From: Candidatus Methylomirabilota bacterium
Lineage (GTDB): Bacteria > Methylomirabilota > Methylomirabilia > Methylomirabilales > CSP1-5
Assembly (NCBI GenBank): GCA_022615475.1
Contig: JAKEGQ010000295.1
Span: forward strand, 1-10,899
DNA: 10,899 bases
Direction of reading: 5' to 3'
Positions 1 through 5,327 of the stretch are shown in pieces; position 1 is the stretch's first letter, and each line of letters begins with the position of its first letter. The translations under genes and the position numbers were made by a program. The notes beneath the pieces are model-generated. The model was not told where the DNA came from, ran no database searches, and was given only the letters and a program-made list of their open reading frames with translations.

Positions 1-4
1 ACCG

Positions 5-36
5 AACCCCCTAGACGCAATCGTTTAGGGGGTTTT
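5..36 (+). terminator. Rho-independent terminator-like hairpin
   Basis: A perfect 9-bp inverted repeat (AACCCCCTA at 5-13, TAGGGGGTT at 26-34) encloses a 12-base loop, and the right arm runs into four T residues (33-36). This is the form of an intrinsic terminator for a transcript entering from the left of the window. Positions 35-157, between it and the toxin-like gene, hold nothing I can name except one GGTACGAGC motif (93-101). Confidence 0.65.
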
Positions 37-157
37 CATTTCGCGTTGCGAGTGCTTGCGAGTCAATTCGACCCGATGCAGTACGTGCAGGAGGTACGAG
101 CGACCCCCCGGGACTCGCTCCTTGTTCGTGACCGCGCGGATAGTGTCCTAATTTGAA

Positions 158-550
158 TTATGCTTCAGCAGGAGGCTCTTCTGGCCGACTAAGGATGTCC
201 TTCAGGGCTTGAATAGCTTTTTGAATCTCTTCAGCGGATACATCTTCCTTTTCAGTTTTAAGATAGATCAATATTGGGTAGAGAGTTCCGTTGCTTTGGT
301 GGTAATAGGCAATAATGCGAAATCCTCCCTGAGCGCCGCGCCGTAAATCTGAGCTTTTACAACGATATTTCCAAACAGTATTGGCATACTTCGGAATGGC
401 ATTAGCTTGGGCTGCCTTTGTGTAGTCCTTCTCAATGGATTCAAAAGCCTCGGTAAGATCCTCGTTTATTTTTCGGCAAGTCCGTTGAAGCTTTCTTAGA
501 AGTTTTTGAAAGGTGGGGCTAGCATCAATGTCGATCCTGCATGGCGGCAA
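158..550 (-). CDS. RelE/ParE-family toxin-like protein
   Basis: A 130-residue protein resembling RelE/HigB-type mRNA interferases of type II toxin-antitoxin systems. The family signature is in the C-terminal half: a basic strand (WKYRCKSSDLRRG, about residues 61-73), then GGFRIIAYY (75-83) and a final strand PILIYLKTEKEDVS, followed by a helix and a proline/glutamate tail. At 130 residues it is somewhat longer than a typical RelE. The start is TTG at 550: no in-frame ATG exists nearby, and a GGAG stands 8 bases upstream. The gene overlaps the 3' end of the upstream 180-residue reading frame by 26 bases, so the two are probably translationally coupled. Base composition is clearly more AT-rich than the helicase and integrase genes, suggesting separate acquisition. 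Toxicity is inferred from family resemblance only; no classical small antitoxin is visible next to it. Confidence 0.75.
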   Translation of the reverse strand: MPPCRIDIDASPTFQKLLRKLQRTCRKINEDLTEAFESIEKDYTKAAQANAIPKYANTVWKYRCKSSDLRRGAQGGFRIIAYYHQSNGTLYPILIYLKTEKEDVSAEEIQKAIQALKDILSRPEEPPAEA

Positions 551-1052
551 GCGAGGATCTCCAATCTGCGGGACGAGGCGTGATTCTTAATTCCTTAATG
601 GCACCGTCGACCAACTTCCTAAAATCGGAGCTAAGCGACAAGTGGTAACTTTCCAGAACATCCCCAAGGCGCTCGGTATTCTGTCGAATATCCATCAAGA
701 GTGGCCTATAGATAACCCACTTTGAAACCCCCTTCTGCTCTGAGATCTTAAGCATAGTGTCTAATCCGGCGTAAAGTTCTTCAGCAAGGGCAACCATTTT
801 GGCTGCCTGTTCAGGCGAAAGCCTTTCAAGGGTTTGGGGCGTAAAACCTCTTCGGAGCCTATTGAGGCCGAATGTCAAGAATGAAACGAGCGGTACACCT
901 ATTACGTGAGTTCTTGCCCTACGTAGAGCTAACCGTGCACGGCTCGTCTGAGCAAGAGTTGAATAGGTACGTGCCTCTAGATCCTCAAAACTAACACAAG
1001 CGGCACCCATTAAGGCCTCCTTCTTGGGGATATACCGTCCCAAAAACTTCAT
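525..1052 (-). CDS. Unknown protein paired with RelE-like toxin
   Basis: I do not recognise this protein. From ATG at 1052 it has 175 residues; an in-frame GTG at 1067 would add five. It is mostly predicted helix, rich in Leu, Arg and Glu, with a basic stretch (about residues 37-47), a short hydrophobic run VIGVPLVSFLTFG (about 50-62) too weak to call a membrane helix, and long amphipathic helices after it. No Shine-Dalgarno is obvious at either start. A promoter lies just upstream and a 15-base palindrome covers 1053-1067. The gene ends inside the start of the RelE-like gene, so the two form an operon. By position it could be the antitoxin or regulator of that toxin, but its size and order are unusual and no DNA-binding motif is evident. 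AT-rich codon use sets it apart from genes downstream. Confidence 0.6.
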   Translation of the reverse strand: MKFLGRYIPKKEALMGAACVSFEDLEARTYSTLAQTSRARLALRRARTHVIGVPLVSFLTFGLNRLRRGFTPQTLERLSPEQAAKMVALAEELYAGLDTMLKISEQKGVSKWVIYRPLLMDIRQNTERLGDVLESYHLSLSSDFRKLVDGAIKELRITPRPADWRSSLAAMQDRH

Positions 1053-1067
1053 GTGCTTGTCAAGCAC
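1053..1067. promoter_or_regulatory. Palindrome at start of the toxin operon
   Basis: GTGCTTGTCAAGCAC is a perfect inverted repeat with 7-base arms around one central base. It sits between the promoter and the ATG at 1052, and its outer end is the alternative GTG start. Position and symmetry fit an operator for autoregulation; in the transcript it could instead form a small hairpin masking the start. Confidence 0.5.
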
Positions 1068-1078
1068 ATTCTGTAACT

Positions 1079-1107
1079 ACTATAGCCCCCCACCCCTGTT
1101 CTAGCAA
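1079..1107 (-). promoter_or_regulatory. Sigma-70-type promoter of the toxin operon
   Basis: On the minus strand TTGCTA (1107-1102) and TATAGT (1084-1079) are separated by 17 bases: 4/6 and 5/6 matches to the consensus boxes at ideal spacing. Transcription would begin near 1072, giving a leader of about 20 bases before the ATG at 1052, or an almost leaderless message if GTG 1067 is used. Confidence 0.55.
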
Positions 1108-1672
1108 GAACCATGCCAAAACAGCCATAGAAATCAAGTACTTGCACGGCCCTCCAACCCCCTACGTATACTTCCTCGCGCGCACGTAGTGTCGGGCAAT
1201 TCGCCCGACTACCCCGTCGTACTGTGGCAAGTCCGCGAATCTGAGCATTTTGGCGGGACTGACCCCTGTCCTGTGTGGGCACGGGGCGGGTACTGGCCCA
1301 ACAGAATCAGCAGGTTATGGCGCTCGTACCTCGTGCTCGTATCTCCGCGACAGGATTCAGGTTGCCGACGTGAGCCCACCTGGTTCCCCTCGATCTAGGG
1401 GGTACAGAAGGGAGCTTGACGCACCAATCGCCCTGGATTCGTGGATTTATAGCTATATGGACCCCAAGCATCTGATTTGCAAGGGATCGGCAGGTTACGT
1501 GTGGGTGTAGTCCAATGTTATCAAATACTTATAGATATATGCCCGGGCCGGGGGACAAAGCGTTGTCCAGGGTCCCATACCGCCCAAGCCCAGGGGACCA
1601 TGTATGGCATGGCTCCTCACACATAAGCCTGCTGCAGGATCACACAAGGTACTCCACGAGTAAATCAGCTAA

Positions 1673-1704
1673 GGGCCGGGGTCCCCCAAAACCCGCCCCG
1701 GCCC
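1673..1704. repeat. Strong GC-rich hairpin
   Basis: GGGCCGGGG (1673-1681) and CCCCGGCCC (1696-1704) form a perfect 9-bp all-GC stem with a 14-base loop. No T tract follows on either strand, so it is not a standard intrinsic terminator. Another GGGCCGGGGTC copy stands at 1761-1771 and could compete for the same complement. Confidence 0.6.
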
Positions 1705-1821
1705 CCGGACAGACCACAAGGGGAGCAAAGCAGCAGCAGCCCGGCCAGAATCCCGAGACCGGGCCGGGGTCGCCACTCCCCCCGGCGGGGGTCCCCTTCT
1801 AGCCCAAATCTCGTCTATACA

Positions 1822-1859
1822 GTTAAAGGGCGTTTATGCACACCCTGTCGCTCTTTAAC
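1822..1859. promoter_or_regulatory. Inverted repeat upstream of the HTH operon
   Basis: GTTAAAGGGCG (1822-1832) and CGCTCTTTAAC (1849-1859) are complementary at 10 of 11 positions, with half-site centres about 27 bp apart. It lies 33 bp before the first HTH gene, where an operator for one of the HTH proteins would be expected. A possible -10 box (TATAGG near 1874) follows, but no convincing -35 box is seen. Confidence 0.45.
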
Positions 1860-1892
1860 GGAAAATGTGTCTTATAGGTAGGAGGGCGAACG

Positions 1893-2078
1893 ATGGAAAA
1901 TCTACTCAAGGCCGGTGACGTTGCTCGGATTTTGAACGTCCACCTTCTGAGCGTGTACCGATTCGTGTATCGGGGCCAACTCAAGTGCGTCAAGGTGGGC
2001 GGGACGGTGCGGTTCCGACCGGAGGATGTGCAGGCGTTCATAAAGGATCGCCCACGGCCCGAGGGAGATTCCGCATGA
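1893..2078 (+). CDS. Small HTH protein, excisionase-like (1st of 3)
   Basis: A 61-residue protein that is almost entirely one MerR/excisionase-type helix-turn-helix domain (HTH_17-like). LLKAGDVARILNVHLLSVYRF forms the first helices, VYRGQLKCVKVGGTVRF the wing, and RPEDVQAFIKDR the last helix. Such proteins serve as recombination directionality factors or small regulators in integrative elements. The start at ATG 1893 has a strong AGGAGGG 7-8 bases upstream. It is the first gene of the plus-strand cluster, and its stop overlaps the ATG of the next HTH gene (ATGA at 2075-2078), so the two are translationally coupled. An inverted repeat at 1822-1859 may be its operator. Whether this protein or one of the other two HTH proteins is the true excisionase for the recombinase at 5328-6500 cannot be told. 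Confidence 0.85.
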   Translation: MENLLKAGDVARILNVHLLSVYRFVYRGQLKCVKVGGTVRFRPEDVQAFIKDRPRPEGDSA

Positions 2079-2339
2079 AACCGCTTCTCAAAGTCTCGGA
2101 GGTCGCCGAACTTCTCCAGCTCAGCGAGGGCGCCGTCCGGGGACGAATCGCACGGGGCCAGCTACTCCTGCGGGGTATTCGACGTCACCCTCACGCCAAA
2201 GGATGCGACTGCACCCCTCCCGGCGGAAGTGCGTTGCCCAGGCTGCCGGAAGCGAATGAAGCCCGTCCAGGGACGCCGGATGGTCTGCAAGCGTCCACGT
2301 CAGGTGTCTCCGAAGTCCTGGAAAGGAGGCCGCCGATGA
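2075..2339 (+). CDS. HTH protein with zinc-ribbon-like tail, apparent frameshift
   Basis: From ATG 2075, coupled to the previous gene, the frame encodes an excisionase-type HTH (KPLLKVSEVAELLQLSEGAV, then RGRIARGQL). The usual wing then dissolves into composition unlike a protein, and this frame runs on into the next gene. From about 2175 the +1 frame looks coding instead: it has a cysteine knuckle RCPGC plus a third Cys (residues of VRCPGCRKRM and RRMVCK), no start codon of its own, and a TGA at 2337-2339 that overlaps the next ATG (ATGA). I therefore read one ancestral gene, HTH followed by a zinc-ribbon-like tail, joined by a +1 shift near 2165-2177. This could be a sequencing error, a recent inactivating indel or programmed frameshifting. 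Read without the shift, it would be a 156-residue fusion ending at 2545. Confidence 0.6.
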
Positions 2340-2545
2340 TCGAGACGCAAGAGATTCCCAAAGCCATCGTCCTGGTGGCGAAGGGCTTCCCGTTCCGCGT
2401 GAGTCGGGAGGGGAAGTGGGTCACCTTCTGCTTTCCGACCGCGACGGAGGACGACATACAGTCGTATTACACCAACGAGCCCTTGCCGTGTCGGTCGGTC
2501 ATTGAAGCCCAGCGGACGGTGCGAATTGCACTCAGCCCCCGGTAA
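2336..2545 (+). CDS. Small hypothetical protein, DUF5659-like
   Basis: A 69-residue protein starting at ATG 2336 behind a near-perfect AAAGGAGG about 6 bases upstream; the strength of this site is why I treat it as separate from the HTH frame in phase with it. The pattern is a short N-terminal segment (IPKAIVLVAKGFPF), a strand EGKWVTFCFP, an acidic turn, an aromatic helix (DDIQSYYTNEPL) and a last helix (RSVIEAQRTVRIAL). This resembles the small phage and integrative-element proteins grouped as DUF5659, judged from memory of the pattern rather than a search. The function of that group is unknown to me. It lies in the HTH-to-helicase gene run; the helicase start follows 21 bases after its stop, consistent with one operon. 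Confidence 0.6.
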   Translation: MIETQEIPKAIVLVAKGFPFRVSREGKWVTFCFPTATEDDIQSYYTNEPLPCRSVIEAQRTVRIALSPR

Positions 2546-2566
2546 GGGGAAGGAAGGGAGAACAGA

Positions 2567-3772
2567 ATGAAAAGGACACCTATCACCTTCAATGATCTTG
2601 CCAGGGTCGGGATGGTCCTCGACCCGTTCCCGCTCGACACACACGGGAGCCTTACCGTTCCCCCGGAAGTGTTCAAGCGGTTGCCAATCCACGCCATATC
2701 CCTGCTTATGAACGCGCTTTACCCCCCGGACCCGAATAAAGTTTCCGTCCAGGGCGTTGTGGTGGCTGATGAGGCGGCCACAGACCTTACCTTTCTCTGG
2801 CCTGGTCGATTTGTCCAGGGGAATCTTAATATCCTTGTCGGGGATCCCGGGACCGGAAAATCCTTCCTGACGCTGGACATGATCGCCCGTGTGTCCCGTG
2901 GGGCACCGTGGCCGGACGGGGGCGCAGCCCCCAAGGGAAACTCGTTGCTCATCAGTGGAGAAGATGTTACGTCCGACACGATCCGCCCTCGGCTAGAGAA
3001 GCACAACGCGGACCTTTCACGAATCAAGATCATTGACCGGGTGGAGTGTAAGGCCAGGTCATCGGAGGGGCAGTTACGCCTCCCGGATCATATAGACGCG
3101 CTAGCCGATGAAGTCCGCCGGGTCCAGGCGCGCATCCTCGTCATTGACCCGATCACGTCATTTCTCGGGGTCAAGGATGACCACCGGATGACAGTAGTGC
3201 GGAGCGCCCTCACCCCGCTTAAGCAGATGGCCGATGAGCACGACCTGACGGTTATCCTCATCACTCATGCGAACAAGCAGGGCGACAAGCCGCCGATTTA
3301 CCGGGTCAGCGGGTCCATCGCGTATGTAGCCGCAGCGCGAATGATTTCCATGCTTGGCATGGACCCAGACAACGAACACCGCCGCATCTTCGCGCCCGTA
3401 ACAAAGAACTTCAAGACGGGCCCGCCCCTTGCCTTTTCCTTCGTGGAAGTGGAGGACGTTCACCCACGAATCGAGTGGGAGCCCGCACCCGTGTCGGTGG
3501 ACCTTACCGACCTCTTGGCCGGGACTCCAGAACGGGAGCCCGGTGCGATGGCAAAGGCGCTCGACTTCCTCCAGGCCACGTTAGGAGACGGCCCCGTCCC
3601 CTCTCGGGACCTGAGCGACGCCGCTGATCGGGCACGGATCAGCCAGCCGACCTTGAAGCGGGCTCGGCAACGCCTGGGGATTGAGGCGGTGCAGCGTACT
3701 ACTGGAGACTGGTGGGCGTGGTGGCCCGGCCACGGCGAACGGCCAGGGTCAGGGGATCAAGACTCCCCTTAA
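2567..3772 (+). CDS. RepA-like AAA ATPase / replicative helicase
   Basis: A 401-residue P-loop ATPase of the AAA_25 (RepA/RecA-fold) group used as hexameric replicative helicases or helicase loaders by plasmids, phages and integrative elements. Visible features: N-terminal segment of about 80 residues; Walker A GDPGTGKS (92-99); a conserved ISGED patch (129-133); Walker B ILVIDPITSF (190-199); a sensor-like THANKQGD (233-240); and the VSGSIAYVAAARM segment (247-259) typical of these proteins. A C-terminal winged-helix-like region (about 325-388) contains SRDLSDAADRARISQPTLKR, probably for DNA or partner contact. The start at ATG 2567 has AAGGGAG about 6 bases upstream. A cluster of direct and inverted repeats begins at its 3' end (3750-3860), which fits a replication origin recognised by this system. 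No separate primase gene is visible. Replication of the element is inferred. Confidence 0.88.
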   Translation: MKRTPITFNDLARVGMVLDPFPLDTHGSLTVPPEVFKRLPIHAISLLMNALYPPDPNKVSVQGVVVADEAATDLTFLWPGRFVQGNLNILVGDPGTGKSFLTLDMIARVSRGAPWPDGGAAPKGNSLLISGEDVTSDTIRPRLEKHNADLSRIKIIDRVECKARSSEGQLRLPDHIDALADEVRRVQARILVIDPITSFLGVKDDHRMTVVRSALTPLKQMADEHDLTVILITHANKQGDKPPIYRVSGSIAYVAAARMISMLGMDPDNEHRRIFAPVTKNFKTGPPLAFSFVEVEDVHPRIEWEPAPVSVDLTDLLAGTPEREPGAMAKALDFLQATLGDGPVPSRDLSDAADRARISQPTLKRARQRLGIEAVQRTTGDWWAWWPGHGERPGSGDQDSP

Positions 3773-3860
3773 GGGAGATACTCTGATCCCCTGATACTCT
3801 GACAGGGGATCAAGTGGCCGGGTAAACCCTTGTAAATCCTATCAGGGTATCAGAGTATCA
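3750..3860. repeat. Iteron-like repeat cluster, candidate origin
   Basis: GATACTCTGA occurs at 3777-3786 and 3793-3802 (16-bp step), and inverted as TCAGAGTATC at 3850-3859. A longer inverted pair, 3777-3796 against 3840-3859, matches at 19 of 20 positions. CAGGGGATCAAG is repeated directly at 3750-3761 and 3803-3814, and TGATCCCCT/AGGGGATCA (3784-3792/3804-3812) is a perfect inverted repeat. An A6 run follows at 3860-3865. The cluster starts in the last codons of the helicase gene and fills the gap to the next one. It may be an iteron-type origin, an operator array for an HTH protein, or a terminator complex. Confidence 0.6.
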
Positions 3861-3918
3861 AAAAATTGCTCTTAGGGAGTTTTGATCTTCTGAGGCCCCA
3901 CGAGAACTAGGAGGGGAG

Positions 3919-4296
3919 ATGGACTTCGAGTTTGAACGGGAACTGCTGAAGGCACTGAGTTACTTGAAGCGGGAGATCACAGGTCTCCATCCCGACGTTA
4001 CGCGGGCCGATCTTCGGACCGTCTACCGGCACCTGACGGGCAGGGCAGTAAGCGACACCGAGGCCAAGGTGCTTCAGGCGTTCGTGAGGGAGAGGTTCGT
4101 CGCCGCTCCTTTACCGGGTAACTCCCGGTGCGAGAAGTGTAGGAACGAGCGATGCGCCTGCCTCCGGTGCATGTGGGGCGAATTCTGGCGCCTCGATTTC
4201 GACAAGGTAAAACTTTCGCGCGGCATCCTACCGAAGTCGCTCCCGGCCCCGCCAAAGGCCCTTCCGTCGCCATTCCACCCGGAGGATGCCCGGTGA
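3919..4296 (+). CDS. Cysteine-rich small protein, putative zinc binding
   Basis: A 125-residue protein I do not recognise. The N-terminal two thirds are helical and charged. A compact cysteine cluster lies at residues 71-84 (C71, C74, C79, C81, C84; CEKCRNERCACLRC), enough ligands for a zinc site, followed by the aromatic WGEFWRLDFDKVK and a proline-rich tail. A role in nucleic-acid or protein binding is possible but unproven. The start at ATG 3919 has a very strong AGGAGGGGAG immediately upstream. It lies directly after the repeat cluster, and its stop overlaps the GTG start of the third HTH gene (GTGA at 4293-4296), so these two are co-translated. Position beside helicase and repeats suggests a replication or control accessory of the element. 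Confidence 0.72.
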   Translation: MDFEFERELLKALSYLKREITGLHPDVTRADLRTVYRHLTGRAVSDTEAKVLQAFVRERFVAAPLPGNSRCEKCRNERCACLRCMWGEFWRLDFDKVKLSRGILPKSLPAPPKALPSPFHPEDAR

Positions 4297-4634
4297 CTGT
4301 TGAACTCTTGACCGTCCTGGACATAGCCAAGCTCCTCCAGGTGTCGGAGCGCACCGTCTGGTCCATGCTTAAGCGTGGGGAGATTCGACGCACCCTGATC
4401 GGCCGGAGTGTGCGTGTCCGTCCCCAGGACCTACAGGAATACGTTGACCGGACGGCCATACTTTCGCGGCCAGTCGGTCCTGTGCCACCGGATGCCCTGG
4501 ACGATCTACCCCATATCTATACTACGGGGGGAAAAGCCCCCCCGCGCCCCCCGCTTGTCAATCGGCGTCGGACCGCTTCTTCCGCCATCGCTTCTACCGC
4601 ACGGGGGACCCCGAGGGGCAACTTTTCCCCTTGA
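4293..4634 (+). CDS. HTH protein, excisionase-like (3rd of 3)
   Basis: Starts at GTG 4293, overlapping the previous stop, with GGAGG 7 bases upstream. Residues 6-54 are a clear excisionase/MerR-type HTH (LLTVLDIAKLLQVSERTVWS, LKRGEIRRTLIGRSVRVRPQ), continuing into DLQEYVDRT. As drawn the protein has 113 residues, but the last 35 or so are a Pro/Arg/Ser/Thr-rich stretch of poor coding quality. The change occurs at a G6-A4-G-C7 tract (4526-4543). Beyond it another frame reads more like protein (SDRFFRHRFYRTGDPEGQ) and has higher third-position GC, so the true C-terminus may differ because of an indel or frameshift. Likely roles are excisionase or transcription regulator; the repeat cluster or the 4640-4661 palindrome are possible targets. 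The HTH call is firm, the C-terminus is not. Confidence 0.8.
   Translation: MTVELLTVLDIAKLLQVSERTVWSMLKRGEIRRTLIGRSVRVRPQDLQEYVDRTAILSRPVGPVPPDALDDLPHIYTTGGKAPPRPPLVNRRRTASSAIASTARGTPRGNFSP
4526..4543. repeat. G6-A4-G-C7 tract within the third HTH gene
   Basis: Six G (4526-4531), four A, one G and seven C (4537-4543) form a 6-bp all-GC hairpin with a 5-base loop. Homopolymer runs of this kind are prone to slippage in replication and to sequencing errors, and the reading frame changes quality here. Confidence 0.6.
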
Positions 4635-4661
4635 CACGCGATGATACAGTAGTGTATCATC
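4631..4661 (+). promoter_or_regulatory. Promoter with overlapping operator for RHH-integrase operon
   Basis: A perfect -35 box TTGACA (4631-4636) and TATCAT (4655-4660, 5/6 match to TATAAT) are separated by 18 bases. A perfect palindrome fills the spacer and covers the -10 box: GATGATACA (4640-4648) and TGTATCATC (4653-4661) around GTAG. Binding here would block RNA polymerase directly. The RHH protein encoded just downstream is the obvious candidate repressor. Confidence 0.75.
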
Positions 4662-4683
4662 CCATTTAGAAGGGAGGTGAGCG

Positions 4684-4824
4684 ATGGCGACGATCAATCT
4701 GAGGGACTTCCCGGACGACCTGCACAAGCGACTCAAGGCGGAAGCTGCCAAGCGGGGAACCTCGGTCAAGTGGATTCTGATTCAAGCTGCGAGGGAGTGG
4801 TTGAAACGAGAAAGGGGCCGGTAA
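4684..4824 (+). CDS. Ribbon-helix-helix DNA-binding protein
   Basis: A 46-residue protein with the Arc/CopG/FitA-type ribbon-helix-helix plan: strand MATINLRDFP, helix DDLHKRLKAEAAKRG, turn, and helix TSVKWILIQAAREWLKRE, ending in basic residues. RHH proteins act as dimers whose N-terminal strands insert in the major groove. The Shine-Dalgarno GGAGGTGA ends 3 bases before ATG 4684 (GGAGG core 6 bases away). Family members are often antitoxins, but no toxin gene follows; a lipoprotein gene and the integrase do. With the palindrome on its own promoter 23 bases upstream, I infer an autorepressor that also limits integrase expression. An orphan antitoxin is the alternative. Confidence 0.82.
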   Translation: MATINLRDFPDDLHKRLKAEAAKRGTSVKWILIQAAREWLKRERGR

Positions 4825-4875
4825 GATGATGGGAAGCTATGGGTGGGGGTGTGTACTACAGCGGGGGCCGGTGAG

Positions 4876-5307
4876 GTGAAACGATTCACTCTGCTGCTGG
4901 TAATGACGCTCCTACTTGTCGGGTGTGAACAGGGGGAACAGGCCCTTCGCGCCCTGCTTGGGCGTGAGCGCCCATCACCAGGGGTCTTGAAAGACATCAG
5001 GGAAGGCTGTCGTATATCTGCTTCGTTTGAACCTGACCCCGACGCCCGTAACGCCCACTATAACAGATGCGTGGACGCCAGTGTGGACGCTTGGCGGAAG
5101 GAACACCGGGAGGCAACCCCGGACCCGCATCGGCTGTGGCGGGGGATTGCCTACCGTACTGACCTCCCCTGGGAGCCAGCGAAGCTCTACCCATCAAAAG
5201 TGGCGTGTGAGGACGCCCGTCACGAACTTCTCGATTGGGAAAAGAGCACCTACTCAACTGTGTGTGTCCCTGTGGGACTCACGCCAAAGGACATTGGTCG
5301 AAAGTGA
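4876..5307 (+). CDS. Small lipoprotein of unknown function
   Basis: I chose GTG 4876, giving 143 residues, because it puts a compact lipoprotein signal at the N-terminus: a basic KR, a hydrophobic run FTLLLVMTLLLV and the lipobox LVGC (C17). An upstream in-frame GTG at 4843 would add 11 residues and spoil this arrangement. The mature part is hydrophilic, with Cys residues in REGCR, NRCVDA, VACED and TVCVP, possibly two disulfides. I know no family for it. It lies 51 bases after the RHH gene and 20 before the integrase gene, so it probably shares the RHH promoter. A lipoprotein inside the integrase operon may be a lysogenic-conversion-type cargo, such as surface exclusion, but there is no direct evidence of function. 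Confidence 0.7.
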   Translation: MKRFTLLLVMTLLLVGCEQGEQALRALLGRERPSPGVLKDIREGCRISASFEPDPDARNAHYNRCVDASVDAWRKEHREATPDPHRLWRGIAYRTDLPWEPAKLYPSKVACEDARHELLDWEKSTYSTVCVPVGLTPKDIGRK

Positions 5308-5327
5308 GGGAAAGGAGGGACGTTGAC

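Larger units (their letters stand above)
1085..1892. other. Hairpin-rich region without convincing genes
   Basis: About 0.8 kb with no reading frame that has both a ribosome-binding site and protein-like composition. It holds many inverted repeats: GTCGGGC/GCCCGAC (1191-1197/1203-1209), CCCCT/AGGGG (near 1387-1402), GGACAA/TTGTCC (1553-1558/1563-1568), GGTCCC/GGGACC (1571-1576/1594-1599), GGGCCGGGG/CCCCGGCCC (1673-1681/1696-1704). GGGCCGGGG occurs three times (1545, 1673, 1761). A motif at 1321-1341 is an imperfect inverted copy of 82-102. Possible roles are an element end, a replication or transfer site, a structured RNA, or a decayed gene; the sequence alone does not decide. Confidence 0.4.

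Noticed and set aside
1..157. A second copy of the tRNA-Ala 3' end as the left att site
   Set aside because: Compared by eye on both strands; only short, scattered matches, so the far end of a tRNA-targeted element would have to lie outside the window.
1189..1802. Plus-strand open frames at 1189-1398, 1250-1510 and 1515-1802 as genes
   Set aside because: No ribosome-binding sites, low-complexity Pro/Gly/Arg/Ser composition, mutual overlap and no recognisable domain.
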